Positions 37,774 through 46,131 of a stretch of DNA of 64,000 nucleotides are shown in pieces. Under the pieces are notes generated by a model. The model ran no database searches. It was not told where the DNA came from and saw nothing but the letters and a program-made list of their open reading frames with translations. This stretch comes from Streptococcus uberis (GTDB lineage Bacteria > Bacillota > Bacilli > Lactobacillales > Streptococcaceae): NCBI RefSeq assembly GCF_900475595.1, contig NZ_LS483397.1:1831001-1895000 (forward strand), read 5' to 3'. How positions within the stretch are numbered: the first letter of the stretch is position 1; each line of letters opens with the position of its first letter. The translations under genes were made by a program, and so were the position numbers.

Positions 37774-38234
37774 TAATTACTTCCCTTTCTGTCAATTCGT
37801 TGCAACAAACGGTAAAGCATTCGCGCACGAATCACTGAGGCATCTTTTCCTAAAACATCATCAGAAGCCATTGCTAAGATGACGTTTCCCTCACGTTCTG
37901 TTATTAAATGTTCATCAAATAGCAGTTGGATGGAATCTGTGAAAACCACCTCACTAACCTGCGACCCGATGTTAGCCATTAAATTGCCAATCAGATGGTG
38001 CTTATCTGAAAAGCGTACTTTGGCTATCCGGATGTAGCCACCACCGCCTCGTTTACTTTCGACTTCATAGCCACGGCTCTCTGTAAAACGCGTTTTAATG
38101 ACATAATTGATTTGACTAGGTACCACTTGAAAGGAATCAGCCAATAGGGAACGTTTAATTTCTGCAATCCCAGACTGCGCCAATAGTTCTTTGATGTATT
38201 CTTCAATGCTATCAGATGTGTTTTTTGTTGGCAT
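37773..38234 (-). CDS. ctsR: Heat-shock repressor CtsR
   Basis: The 153-residue winged-helix repressor binds the GGTCAAA heptad repeat. The DNA-contacting glycine-rich wing is SKRGGGGYIRI (about 59-69). AAGGAG precedes the ATG. A CtsR box covers its own promoter, so it autoregulates. No mcsA/mcsB genes follow, as usual in streptococci. Confidence 0.96.
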   Translation of the reverse strand: MPTKNTSDSIEEYIKELLAQSGIAEIKRSLLADSFQVVPSQINYVIKTRFTESRGYEVESKRGGGGYIRIAKVRFSDKHHLIGNLMANIGSQVSEVVFTDSIQLLFDEHLITEREGNVILAMASDDVLGKDASVIRARMLYRLLQRIDRKGSN

Positions 38235-38296
38235 TACCTACTCCTTCTTTCAAACGATATAACCTTAAAAATTTGTCAAATAAGTCTATGAGGTTT

Positions 38297-38322
38297 TTTG
38301 ACTAAAACTGACTTTTATTATA
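38297..38322 (-). promoter_or_regulatory. ctsR-clpC promoter and CtsR operator
   Basis: An extended -10 TGTTATAAT (hexamer 38317-38322) is followed at once by the heptad repeat AGTCAGT-TTT-AGTCAAA on the minus strand (38297-38313), placing the operator at the transcription start. Confidence 0.85.
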
Positions 38323-38410
38323 ACAAATTGCTCTCTAGAAAAGCAAATCTTTATGTTTAAAAGAAAAAGAGCTCATAAAAAATATGGATGTGTAGCTTTT
38401 AAGACAACAA

Positions 38411-38434
38411 AAAAGCAGATTATTGTCTGCTTTT
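38411..38434. terminator. Terminator after cspA
   Basis: AAAAGCAGA/TCTGCTTTT arms (38411-38419, 38426-38434) just past the cspA stop. Confidence 0.85.
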
Positions 38435-38447
38435 CGATAAAGTGATT

Positions 38448-38651
38448 CTATGGAAGTTTTGTAATATTGACTGCTTGAAGACCGCGGTGGCCGTCTACAA
38501 TATCAAATGTCACTTGCTGACCTTCATCTAATGTTTTGTAACCTTTAGTTTGTATAGCTGAAAAATGTGCGAAATATTCCTGACCATCTTCAGTTGAAAT
38601 AAATCCAAATCCCTTTTCAGCATTAAACCATTTAACTGTTCCTTGTGCCAT
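38448..38651 (-). CDS. Cold-shock protein (CspA family)
   Basis: The 67-residue OB-fold nucleic-acid chaperone has RNP1-like KGFGFIS and RNP2-like EYFAHFSAI motifs. The ATG at 38651 ([13 protein letters not shown]) is chosen over one two codons upstream because GGAAAGGG lies six bases before it. A TTGACA-17-TAATCT promoter (38749-38777) would give an mRNA with a leader of about 90 bases, usual for cold-shock genes. Confidence 0.93.
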   Translation of the reverse strand: MAQGTVKWFNAEKGFGFISTEDGQEYFAHFSAIQTKGYKTLDEGQQVTFDIVDGHRGLQAVNITKLP

Positions 38652-38748
38652 AAACATCCCTTTCCTTTCTATTTAAATACTGTTGAAAAACGAGAGAAAT
38701 GAAGATGCCGAAACACAAATATTTACTCATAAACGCTTTTACACCAAC

Positions 38749-38777
38749 AGATTACAAGAACAGCTTATTACTGTCAA
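38749..38777 (-). promoter_or_regulatory. cspA promoter with long leader
   Basis: TTGACA (38772-38777), a 17-base spacer and TAATCT (38749-38754) on the minus strand; about 90 bases of untranslated leader follow. Confidence 0.75.
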
Positions 38778-38838
38778 TTAATTTATTAAAAGCATATAAA
38801 AAAATATGAACAAAATGTAAAAGCCTTTTCAAAAAAAG

Positions 38839-38883
38839 AACCTAGAGTTTTTAGTTGAGTTCGTTAACTATCTAGGTTAAAAT
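38839..38883 (+). promoter_or_regulatory. Promoter and nested dyad before the antiporter operon
   Basis: TTGAGT (38855-38860), 17 bases, TAAAAT (38878-38883). The promoter is enclosed by AACCTAGA (38839-38846) and TCTAGGTT (38871-38878), with inner TAGTT/AACTA arms, a likely repressor or activator site. Confidence 0.65.
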
Positions 38884-38938
38884 GACAACTAGACTACTTC
38901 TTATGATGAATAGCATCATTTTCCCGAAAGGACCAACT

Positions 38939-39208
38939 ATGACAGACAACCAACTTCGCTCACGCATTGAGGAAATGAAATGTAAATATCTTGAAGCTCA
39001 AGAAAATATATCAAAGTCCTCAAGTATGACCTGTAATGACATGCGCAAAGCTAAAAAAATCAAGAAAAAACTATTGACCTTAGAAAAAGAACGTTGTCAA
39101 TGCATTTTAGAACATCGTGACATCTCTGCCATTGATGAAAAAATCGCTCTTTTAAAGAGTGCCTATCTTATCGATGAGGGAGCTCACATAAAAAAAGAGG
39201 ACATTTAA
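38939..39208 (+). CDS. Hypothetical coiled-coil protein, 89 residues
   Basis: A charged, helical protein (RSRIEEMKCKYLEAQENISK; KKIKKKLLTLEKERCQCILEHRD) without signal or membrane helix. It looks like a short coiled coil. I do not recognise a family with certainty. AAAGGA lies six bases before the ATG at 38939. Its stop is one base before the antiporter start and its 3' end holds that gene's ribosome site, so it is co-expressed with, and may act on, the antiporter. Confidence 0.7.
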   Translation: MTDNQLRSRIEEMKCKYLEAQENISKSSSMTCNDMRKAKKIKKKLLTLEKERCQCILEHRDISAIDEKIALLKSAYLIDEGAHIKKEDI

Positions 39209-39209
39209 T

Positions 39210-41279
39210 ATGCCTATTTCCCTGCTCGTCTTTGGCTTTTTGGTTGCTTTAATCCTCTCAAATGTCTTGAATCGTATCTTTCCTCAAATACCGACACCAG
39301 CTATTCAATTGACTTTGGGACTATTATTTGGTGTTTTGTCCCGAGATAACCAAATAGTCATCAATCCTGAATTATTTTTGGCCTTCGTCATTGCACCATT
39401 GAACTTTCGAGAAGGGCAAGAAAGTGATGTCAAAAGCTTTCTAAGATTTCGAAGCTTTATTCTTTATCTCATTTTACCCACCGTTCTCTTCACGACACTT
39501 TTTTTAGGATTAGGGGTAAGCACACTGCTTCCCATTAAAATCCCCCTAGCCATCTGCTTTGCCTTGGGGGCAGCCCTAGCCCCAACGGATGCCGTCGCAT
39601 TTCTTTCCCTTGCTAACCGTCTTAAGTTTCCAAATCGGGTAAAAAACATTCTGACTTCTGAGGGGCTGCTAAACGATGCCAGTTCACTAGTGGCCTTTCA
39701 GTTTGCTTTGACAGCATTTTTAACCGGGACCTTTTCCTTGGCTGGAGCTAGCTTTAAATTGGCCCTCACCATTTTCGGCGGAATTGCCGTAGGCCTCCTA
39801 TTTGCTTTACTAAACCGTATTTTTTTATCAGTTTTAGAGAAATTTGATGCCGCAGATGTCACCGGGGCTTTGCTATTAGAATTAGCTTTACCTGTTATCT
39901 CCTACTTTATAGCTGAACTATTAGGTTTTTCAGCTATTATTGCAGTTGTTATAGCAGGTGTCATGCAAGCCAATCGACTCAAAAAAGTCACCCTGTTTGA
40001 TGCTCAAGTGGACCGTGTCACAAAAATCATTTGGGAAACCATCCATTTCATGCTAAACGGTTTTGTCTTCATAGTCTTTGGTATGGAGGCCGCTCATTTC
40101 ATCGGTCCTGTTTTGACCAGTCCCCATTATAGTAATCTTTATTTATTCATATTGGTCATCGCTATTACAGCTTTGATGTTTTTGATCCGTTTTGTCATGA
40201 TTACCCTATACTATTGTTATCTTAGTTTCCGCAATCACCGTTCTTTTCCAAAATATTGGAAGGAAATCATCCTCTTAACATTTTCTGGTGTCAAAGGTAG
40301 TGTCTCTATTGCAACAATCTTACTGCTCCCAAAAGAAATCACACCTGACTTCAGTTTATTACTCTTTATTGTAGGAGCAGTGACACTCTTAAGCTTTCTA
40401 GCTGGATTATTGGTTTTACCAAAACTAGCCCCTGCTGCAGTTATTGAGAAAGATAATCTGATCAATATAGCTATCCTGACAACTGTTAGTAAGGAATTGG
40501 AAGAAGAAACCCACCTTAATCAAGAAAACCAAACAGCTCTATATCATGTTGTCGATACTTACAATAAAAGAATTGAAAAATTAATCCTAGAACAAGAATC
40601 AAACGAAGTCAAATCCGATTTGGCAGAGTTACAACTATTGATACTTTCAATCGAAAGTAAAGGTTTAGAATACGCCTTTAAAAATAAAGAGGTTTCATTA
40701 TATGAGTACCGTATTTATCAATCCTATTTAAAATCTCTGGAACGTGATGTCAACCGCAGTTTTACTTCCAGCTTTACATATGCACTCATTATTTTTTTAA
40801 GGGTTATTCGAGGGCTCCTTCATGAATTATCTTTTTTTCACGGTATCATTCCTAATATAAGACGGATTGCGAAACCAAGAATCAATCTAAGCCAAGAAAA
40901 TCGTCAACATTTAACAGATCTTTATTTAAACAACACGGCATTAATTTTAGATGCCCTCGAAGATTTAGAAGGATTTTATAACAGTTATTTAGTTAACTTT
41001 ATCCAAAATCAACGCATCCAAAATGCGGAATTAATTAGTTCCGGACTCTTCGTTGAACGAGTTTTAACCAATTATTTCCCAGATGCAAATAATGAACAAT
41101 TACGTGGGTATTACCTAGAAAGACGGACTATCCATGAATTTGAACAAATGGGGGATATCACTGCTAAAGAAGCTCAACAACTAAGAGACCAAGTCAACGA
41201 ATTGGAAAGTTACTCCTTGCGAGAAAGCTCCCCCAATTTTGCATACGATCTCATCAAATACCGACAAAAAACGAAGTGA
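39210..41279 (+). CDS. Na+/H+ antiporter, CPA1 family (NhaP/NhaG type)
   Basis: The 689-residue membrane protein exchanges Na+ (or K+) for protons. The transport domain (about 1-410) has around twelve hydrophobic segments and the CPA1 signatures ALAPTDAVAFLSLANRL and LLNDASSLVAFQFAL, with the ion-binding Asn-Asp pair. A cytoplasmic, charged helical C-terminus of about 280 residues follows, typical of the long CPA1 type. The ATG lies one base after the previous stop, with AGAGGA upstream. A role in pH and salt homeostasis is inferred from family. Confidence 0.9.
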   Translation: MPISLLVFGFLVALILSNVLNRIFPQIPTPAIQLTLGLLFGVLSRDNQIVINPELFLAFVIAPLNFREGQESDVKSFLRFRSFILYLILPTVLFTTLFLGLGVSTLLPIKIPLAICFALGAALAPTDAVAFLSLANRLKFPNRVKNILTSEGLLNDASSLVAFQFALTAFLTGTFSLAGASFKLALTIFGGIAVGLLFALLNRIFLSVLEKFDAADVTGALLLELALPVISYFIAELLGFSAIIAVVIAGVMQANRLKKVTLFDAQVDRVTKIIWETIHFMLNGFVFIVFGMEAAHFIGPVLTSPHYSNLYLFILVIAITALMFLIRFVMITLYYCYLSFRNHRSFPKYWKEIILLTFSGVKGSVSIATILLLPKEITPDFSLLLFIVGAVTLLSFLAGLLVLPKLAPAAVIEKDNLINIAILTTVSKELEEETHLNQENQTALYHVVDTYNKRIEKLILEQESNEVKSDLAELQLLILSIESKGLEYAFKNKEVSLYEYRIYQSYLKSLERDVNRSFTSSFTYALIIFLRVIRGLLHELSFFHGIIPNIRRIAKPRINLSQENRQHLTDLYLNNTALILDALEDLEGFYNSYLVNFIQNQRIQNAELISSGLFVERVLTNYFPDANNEQLRGYYLERRTIHEFEQMGDITAKEAQQLRDQVNELESYSLRESSPNFAYDLIKYRQKTK

Positions 41280-41333
41280 GGATAATAGCTCAAAACCTAT
41301 TTTAATAAGTTTTTATCTTTTCACAAAAACAAA

Positions 41334-41375
41334 AACCTTGATTTGACAACGTTTTATACGCTGTTAATCAAGGTT
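41334..41375. terminator. Shared terminator between the antiporter gene and tRNA-Cys
   Basis: AACCTTGATT/AATCAAGGTT arms (41334-41343, 41366-41375) with A-run and T-run flanks serve both converging transcripts. Confidence 0.75.
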
Positions 41376-41390
41376 ATTTTTGTATTATGA

Positions 41391-41461
41391 AGGCGGTAGA
41401 CGGATTTGAACCGACGATCAAGCTTTTGCAGAGCCGTGCCTTACCACTTGGCTATACCGCC
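41391..41461 (-). tRNA. tRNA-Cys (anticodon GCA)
   Basis: The 71-base cloverleaf has acceptor GGCGGTA/TACCGCC, D-arm GCC...GGC, anticodon loop CTGCAAA and discriminator U. The CCA end is not encoded. Two stem pairs are imperfect: a U-U in the T stem and a C-U plus G-U at the base of the anticodon stem. Confidence 0.93.
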
Positions 41462-41473
41462 ACAACAGTAATT

Positions 41474-41502
41474 ATTTTACATGAAATGTAAGTAAAGGTC
41501 AA
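41474..41502 (-). promoter_or_regulatory. tRNA-Cys promoter
   Basis: TTGACC (41497-41502), a 17-base spacer and TAAAAT (41474-41479) on the minus strand. Confidence 0.85.
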
Positions 41503-41607
41503 GATAAATTTTCTCCCTTTGACTCAAAAATTTTTTTACCCAATTTTCTCATGATAACCAAATTTTTCTGAAAAAAGAAACTTTTAAAACCTTTAAACGT
41601 CTAATGT

Positions 41608-41622
41608 TTAGAATTATTCTAA
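41608..41622 (+). promoter_or_regulatory. PerR-box-like palindrome before ahpC
   Basis: TTAGAATTATTCTAA is a perfect 15-bp palindrome matching the Per-box pattern TTANAATNATTNTAA. It lies about 90-100 bases upstream of the visible ahpC -10 box (41710-41715). Confidence 0.7.
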
Positions 41623-41709
41623 ATAAAATAGGTTGTTTCATAGATGAATTTTCAGACGATTCACCAAAAAATCAAGCGCTTTCTTTTAGACTTTTATTTT
41701 TTCTTTTCC

Positions 41710-41715
41710 TATAAT
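41710..41715 (+). promoter_or_regulatory. ahpCF promoter -10
   Basis: TATAAT at 41710-41715 lies about 35 bases before the ahpC start, with a weak TAGACT -35 at 17 bases. A second promoter nearer the PerR box is possible. Confidence 0.6.
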
Positions 41716-41749
41716 ACAAGTATAACAAATAAAAAAGGAGGACCATTTG

Positions 41750-42313
41750 ATGTCTTTAGTTGGAAAAGAAATTGCTGAATTTACAGCAGATGCTTATCGT
41801 AACGGTGAATTTGTAACAGTTAGCCACGAGGATATTAAAGGAAAATGGGCTATTTTCTGTTTCTATCCTGCTGATTTCTCTTTTGTCTGCCCTACAGAGC
41901 TTGGTGACTTACAAGAACAATACGACAGCTTAAAATCACTGGACGTTGAAGTCTATTCTGTTTCTACAGATACTCACTTTGTTCACAAAGCTTGGCATGA
42001 TGACTCCGATGTCGTTGGATCCATTACCTACACCATGATAGGTGACCCATCACATCATATTTCACGCGCATTTGATGTTCTTGATGAAGAAAATGGTCTT
42101 GCCCAACGTGGTACCTTTATTATCGATCCTGATGGCATCATTCAAATGATGGAAATTAACGCTGATGGCATCGGCCGAGATGCAAGTACCCTCATTGATA
42201 AAATTAAAGCTGCTCAATACGTTCGTCAGCATCCTGGCGAAGTTTGCCCTGCCAAATGGAAAGAAGGCGAAGACACATTAACACCTAGCCTAGATCTTGT
42301 AGGTAAAATTTAA
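41750..42313 (+). CDS. ahpC: Alkyl hydroperoxide reductase AhpC (peroxiredoxin)
   Basis: The 187-residue typical two-cysteine peroxiredoxin reduces hydroperoxides. The peroxidatic cysteine is in [13 protein letters not shown] (about Cys47) and the resolving cysteine in [10 protein letters not shown] near the C-terminus. AGGAGG lies eight bases before the ATG at 41750; a TTG one codon upstream is less likely. It forms an operon with ahpF 38 bases downstream. Confidence 0.97.
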   Translation: MSLVGKEIAEFTADAYRNGEFVTVSHEDIKGKWAIFCFYPADFSFVCPTELGDLQEQYDSLKSLDVEVYSVSTDTHFVHKAWHDDSDVVGSITYTMIGDPSHHISRAFDVLDEENGLAQRGTFIIDPDGIIQMMEINADGIGRDASTLIDKIKAAQYVRQHPGEVCPAKWKEGEDTLTPSLDLVGKI

Positions 42314-42351
42314 GCCTTTACCTAACGATACTGTTCAAAAAGGAGGTAAAG

Positions 42352-43884
42352 ATGGCCTTAACTTCTGAAATCAAAGCCCAACTCAAACAATATTTAGACT
42401 TACTTGAATCTGATATTGTCTTACAAACGGATTTCGGTAACAATGACAACTCCTCAAAAATGAAAGCATTTATCGATGAGATTGTTGCCATGTCAGATCG
42501 AATCAGTACCGAAGCTGTTTCATTATCAAGACAACCTAGTTTTACTATTGCCCAAAAAGGAACAGCTGGACGTGTGTCATTTGCAGGTATCCCTCTTGGA
42601 CACGAGTTCACATCCTTTATCTTGGCTTTATTACAAGTCTCTGGACGACCACCAAAAATTGACCAAGATCTCATTAAACGCATTAAGGGTATCGAAAAAC
42701 CCATGCATTTTGAAACCTATGCCAGCTTGACTTGCCATAACTGTCCTGACGTTGTCCAAGCCTTCAATATCATGGCCGTCCTAAATCCAAAGATCAGTCA
42801 CACCATGATTGAAGGAGGCATGTTCCAAGATGAAGTGACCGAAAAAGGAATTATGTCTGTACCGACAGTTTACTTTGAAAATGAAGTCTTTCATTCTGGC
42901 CGTGCAACTATCGAACAGCTAGTTGATAAGGTAGCTGGACCTTTGTCAGAATCAGCCTTTACAGACAAAGGGACCTACGATGTTCTTGTCATTGGTGGCG
43001 GGCCCGCAGGTAACAGCGCAGCCATTTATGCTGCAAGAAAAGGCTTGAAAACTGGCCTTATTGCAGAAACTTTTGGTGGCCAAGTCATGGAAACCGTCGG
43101 AATTGAAAATATGATTGGTACCCTTTATACAGAAGGACCTCAACTGATGGCCCAAATTGAGGCGCATACCAAGTCTTATCCTGTTGATATCATCAAGTCA
43201 CAAGTGGTAACAAAGATTGACAAGAAAGATTTGGTCTCCGTTTCTTTAGCAAATGGTGCCGTATTAAATGCAAAAACAGCCATTCTAGCTTTAGGAGCCA
43301 AATGGCGAAACGTTAATGTTCCTGGGGAAGAAGAATTCCGAACTAAGGGTGTCACCAACTGTCCACATTGTGACGGACCGCTCTTTGAAGGAAAAGATGT
43401 TGCTGTTATTGGCGGTGGAAATTCTGGTATGGAGGCCGCATTGGATCTTGCAGGAATCTGTAAGCATGTTACGGTTCTTGAATTCTTACCAGAAGTCAAA
43501 GCTGACCAGGTCTTACAAGATCGCGCTGCTAAAACAGATAATGTCACTATTATCACCAATGCCGCAACCAAAGAAATTATTGGCGATGAGCATGTGACAG
43601 GTATTCGTTACACAGACCGTGAAACCAATGAGGAAAAACAAATTGATCTTGAAGGAGTTTTTGTTCAAATTGGTCTGGTACCTAGCACACAATGGCTAAA
43701 AGATAGTGGTATCACTTTAACTGAACGTGGGGAAATTGTGGTTGATGCTCACGGGATGACATCAATCCCTGGCATTTTCGCAGCAGGAGATTGCACCAAC
43801 TCAGCCTATAAACAAATCATTATTTCAATGGGTTCAGGAGCCACAGCTGCTATTGGAGCTTTTGACTATTTGATTAGACAATAG
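42352..43884 (+). CDS. ahpF: Alkyl hydroperoxide reductase subunit F
   Basis: The 510-residue flavoprotein transfers electrons from NADH to AhpC. The N-terminal double thioredoxin-like domain carries the redox pair in LTCHNCPDVV (about 126-135). The FAD-binding GGGPAGNSAAIYAARKG, the active-site TNCPHCDGP and the NAD-binding GGGNSGMEAALDLA follow, ending with the FAD-binding GIFAAGDCTNS. AAAGGAGG precedes the ATG. Confidence 0.97.
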   Translation: MALTSEIKAQLKQYLDLLESDIVLQTDFGNNDNSSKMKAFIDEIVAMSDRISTEAVSLSRQPSFTIAQKGTAGRVSFAGIPLGHEFTSFILALLQVSGRPPKIDQDLIKRIKGIEKPMHFETYASLTCHNCPDVVQAFNIMAVLNPKISHTMIEGGMFQDEVTEKGIMSVPTVYFENEVFHSGRATIEQLVDKVAGPLSESAFTDKGTYDVLVIGGGPAGNSAAIYAARKGLKTGLIAETFGGQVMETVGIENMIGTLYTEGPQLMAQIEAHTKSYPVDIIKSQVVTKIDKKDLVSVSLANGAVLNAKTAILALGAKWRNVNVPGEEEFRTKGVTNCPHCDGPLFEGKDVAVIGGGNSGMEAALDLAGICKHVTVLEFLPEVKADQVLQDRAAKTDNVTIITNAATKEIIGDEHVTGIRYTDRETNEEKQIDLEGVFVQIGLVPSTQWLKDSGITLTERGEIVVDAHGMTSIPGIFAAGDCTNSAYKQIIISMGSGATAAIGAFDYLIRQ

Positions 43885-43894
43885 TTTCAACAAA

Positions 43895-43927
43895 GTCAGG
43901 TATCTGAAGACTCTTCAGATACCTGAC
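43895..43927 (+). terminator. Terminator after ahpF
   Basis: A perfect 15-bp inverted repeat (43895-43909, 43913-43927) is followed by a T-rich tail. Confidence 0.9.
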
Positions 43928-43957
43928 TTTTCTCTTTTTAGCCTTGATAGATTTAAC

Positions 43958-43986
43958 TTGCTTTTTCCCCTTTTTTCTGCTAAAAT
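43958..43986 (+). promoter_or_regulatory. rpsB-tsf promoter
   Basis: TTGCTT (43958-43963), a 17-base spacer and the extended -10 TGCTAAAAT (hexamer 43981-43986). It starts an approximately 115-base leader. Confidence 0.8.
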
Positions 43987-43991
43987 TGTTT

Positions 43992-44100
43992 TGTCGTGTG
44001 TGCGACAAATACTCATCTCTTACCAATTGTGGTCTTGTTGCCTTCGGGTTAGACTGCAAGTCGAAGTCAGAGAGAGGAAAAAAACATTATAAAAAGGAGA
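43992..44100 (+). other. Structured leader of rpsB
   Basis: The leader folds at least one hairpin (TTGTCG...CGACAA, 43992-44009) and holds a GC-richer part (44030-44080) with CTTCGGG and CTTCG/CGAAG pairings. It may be the site of S2 autoregulation; no family match is claimed. Confidence 0.4.
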
Positions 44101-44108
44101 AACTACTC

Positions 44109-44876
44109 ATGGCAGTAATTTCAATGAAACAACTTCTTGAGGCTGGTGTTCACTTTGGTCACCAAACTCGTCGCTGGAATCCTAAGATGGCTAAGTACAT
44201 CTTCACAGAACGTAACGGTATCCACGTTATCGACTTACAACAAACTGTTAAATTAGCTGATCAAGCTTACGAATTCGTTCGTGACGCTGCTGCTAACGAT
44301 GCTGTTATCTTGTTCGTTGGTACTAAAAAACAAGTTGCTGAAGCAGTTGCTGACGAAGCAACTCGTGCAGGTCAATACTTCATCAACCACCGTTGGTTGG
44401 GTGGAACACTTACAAACTGGGGAACAATCCAAAAACGTATCGCTCGTTTGAAAGAAATCAAACGTATGGAAGAAGAAGGAACTTTCGAAGTTCTTCCTAA
44501 AAAAGAAGTTGCACTTCTTAACAAACAACGCGCTCGTCTTGAAAAATTCTTAGGCGGTATCGAAGATATGCCTCGTATTCCAGACGTTATGTACGTTGTT
44601 GACCCACATAAAGAACAAATCGCAGTTAAAGAAGCTAAAAAACTTGGTATCCCTGTAGTTGCTATGGTGGATACAAATGCTGATCCAGATGATATCGATG
44701 TTATCATCCCAGCTAACGATGACGCTATCCGCGCTGTTAAATTGATCACTTCTAAATTAGCTGATGCTATTATTGAAGGTCGTCAAGGTGAAGATGCAAG
44801 CGTTGAATTTGAAGCTGATACTAAAGCAGATTCAATCGAAGAAATCGTTGAAGTTGTAGAAGGCGACAATAACTAA
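44109..44876 (+). CDS. rpsB: 30S ribosomal protein S2
   Basis: The 255-residue protein starts [27 protein letters not shown] and has GTKKQ and [10 protein letters not shown] signatures. An upstream in-frame extension to 43944 crosses the promoter and leader and is rejected; GGAG lies before the ATG at 44109. The tail is acidic (EVVEGDNN). It is followed by tsf, the standard pair. Confidence 0.98.
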   Translation: MAVISMKQLLEAGVHFGHQTRRWNPKMAKYIFTERNGIHVIDLQQTVKLADQAYEFVRDAAANDAVILFVGTKKQVAEAVADEATRAGQYFINHRWLGGTLTNWGTIQKRIARLKEIKRMEEEGTFEVLPKKEVALLNKQRARLEKFLGGIEDMPRIPDVMYVVDPHKEQIAVKEAKKLGIPVVAMVDTNADPDDIDVIIPANDDAIRAVKLITSKLADAIIEGRQGEDASVEFEADTKADSIEEIVEVVEGDNN

Positions 44877-44938
44877 GTTTGACCATTCCTTTAACTCATA
44901 CCGTTGAAATAAAGGAACTATCTCAATCGCAATACCAA

Positions 44939-44977
44939 AACGGGGCAGAAAGCAAACCGCTCTGTCTCGTTTTTTTA
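44939..44977 (+). terminator. Partial terminator between rpsB and tsf
   Basis: AACGGGGCAGA / TCTGTCTCGTT pair (with two G-U) and seven T follow. No clear separate tsf promoter is seen, so readthrough probably sets the S2 to EF-Ts ratio. Confidence 0.65.
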
Positions 44978-45014
44978 AATTAACTATTATTTAACTTTTT
45001 GGAGGATTCTACTA

Positions 45015-46055
45015 ATGGCAGAAATTACAGCTAAGCTTGTAAAAGAATTACGTGAAAAATCTGGTGCCGGCGTTATGGACGCTAAAAAAGCACTTGTTGA
45101 AACTGATGGGGACATGGACAAAGCCATTGAACTTCTTCGTGAAAAAGGAATGGCTAAAGCAGCTAAAAAAGCTGACCGTGTTGCTGCCGAAGGACTTACT
45201 GGTGTTTATGTCAGTGGTAATTATGCTGCCGTTGTTGAAGTTAATGCTGAAACTGACTTTGTAGCAAAAAATGCTCAATTCGTAGAATTAGTAAATGACA
45301 CTGCTAAAACAATTGCTGAAGGCAAACCAGCTAACAATGAAGAAGCACTTAACTTGATCATGCCTTCAGGTGAAACACTCGCTGCTGCTTACGTTAATGC
45401 AACTGCAACTATCGGTGAAAAAATTTCATTCCGTCGTTTCTCTCTTTTAGAAAAAACTGATGAGCAACACTTTGGCGCATACCAACACAATGGCGGACGT
45501 ATCGGTGTTATCTCCGTTATCGAAGGTGGCGACGATGCACTTGCTAAACAAGTTTCAATGCACATCGCAGCAATGAAACCAACTGTTCTATCATACACTG
45601 AACTTGACCCACAATTTGTTAAAGATGAACTTGCTAAACTTAACCACGATATCGAACTTGACAACGAGTCACGCGCGATGGTTGATAAAGCACCACTTCC
45701 ATTCTTACAATATGGTTCAAAAGCACAATTATCAGAAGATGTTATTACTAAAGCTGAAGAAGACATTAAAGCTGAATTAGCAGCTGAAGGCAAACCAGAA
45801 AAAATCTGGGATAAAATCATCCCTGGTAAAATGGATCGCTTCATGCTTGATAATACAAAAGTTGACCAAGCTTACACATTACTTGCTCAAGTATATATCA
45901 TGGATGACAGCAAAACAGTTGAAGCTTACCTTGACTCAGTAAATGCTAAAGCAATTGCATTTGCTCGTTTTGAAGTTGGTGAAGGTATTGAGAAAAAAGC
46001 TAATGATTTCGAATCAGAAGTTGCTGCAACTATGGCTGCTGCTCTTAACAACTAA
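45015..46055 (+). CDS. tsf: Elongation factor Ts
   Basis: The 346-residue nucleotide-exchange factor for EF-Tu starts [29 protein letters not shown], contains [12 protein letters not shown] and has the helical core and coiled-coil extension of streptococcal EF-Ts. GGAGG precedes the ATG. Confidence 0.98.
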   Translation: MAEITAKLVKELREKSGAGVMDAKKALVETDGDMDKAIELLREKGMAKAAKKADRVAAEGLTGVYVSGNYAAVVEVNAETDFVAKNAQFVELVNDTAKTIAEGKPANNEEALNLIMPSGETLAAAYVNATATIGEKISFRRFSLLEKTDEQHFGAYQHNGGRIGVISVIEGGDDALAKQVSMHIAAMKPTVLSYTELDPQFVKDELAKLNHDIELDNESRAMVDKAPLPFLQYGSKAQLSEDVITKAEEDIKAELAAEGKPEKIWDKIIPGKMDRFMLDNTKVDQAYTLLAQVYIMDDSKTVEAYLDSVNAKAIAFARFEVGEGIEKKANDFESEVAATMAAALNN

Positions 46056-46062
46056 TACATTG

Positions 46063-46088
46063 AAAACCTTGATTTAAATCAAGGTTTT
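46063..46088. terminator. Terminator after tsf
   Basis: A perfect 26-bp palindrome centred on ATTTAAAT is followed by a T-run. Confidence 0.85.
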
Positions 46089-46100
46089 TTGATACTCAAA

Positions 46101-46126
46101 AAAGGTTGAGCAAACGCTCAACCTTT
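46101..46126 (-). terminator. Terminator after pepO
   Basis: AAAGGTTGAGC/GCTCAACCTTT arms (46101-46111, 46116-46126) with a T-run on the minus strand. Confidence 0.9.
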
Positions 46127-46131
46127 TAACA

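Noticed and set aside
42318..43571. Minus-strand frames opposite ahpF
   Set aside because: Composition follows the ahpF codon pattern and no start signals are present.
43944..44108. N-terminal extension of rpsB
   Set aside because: It would place the start codon before the promoter and leader; the conserved S2 start is at 44109.
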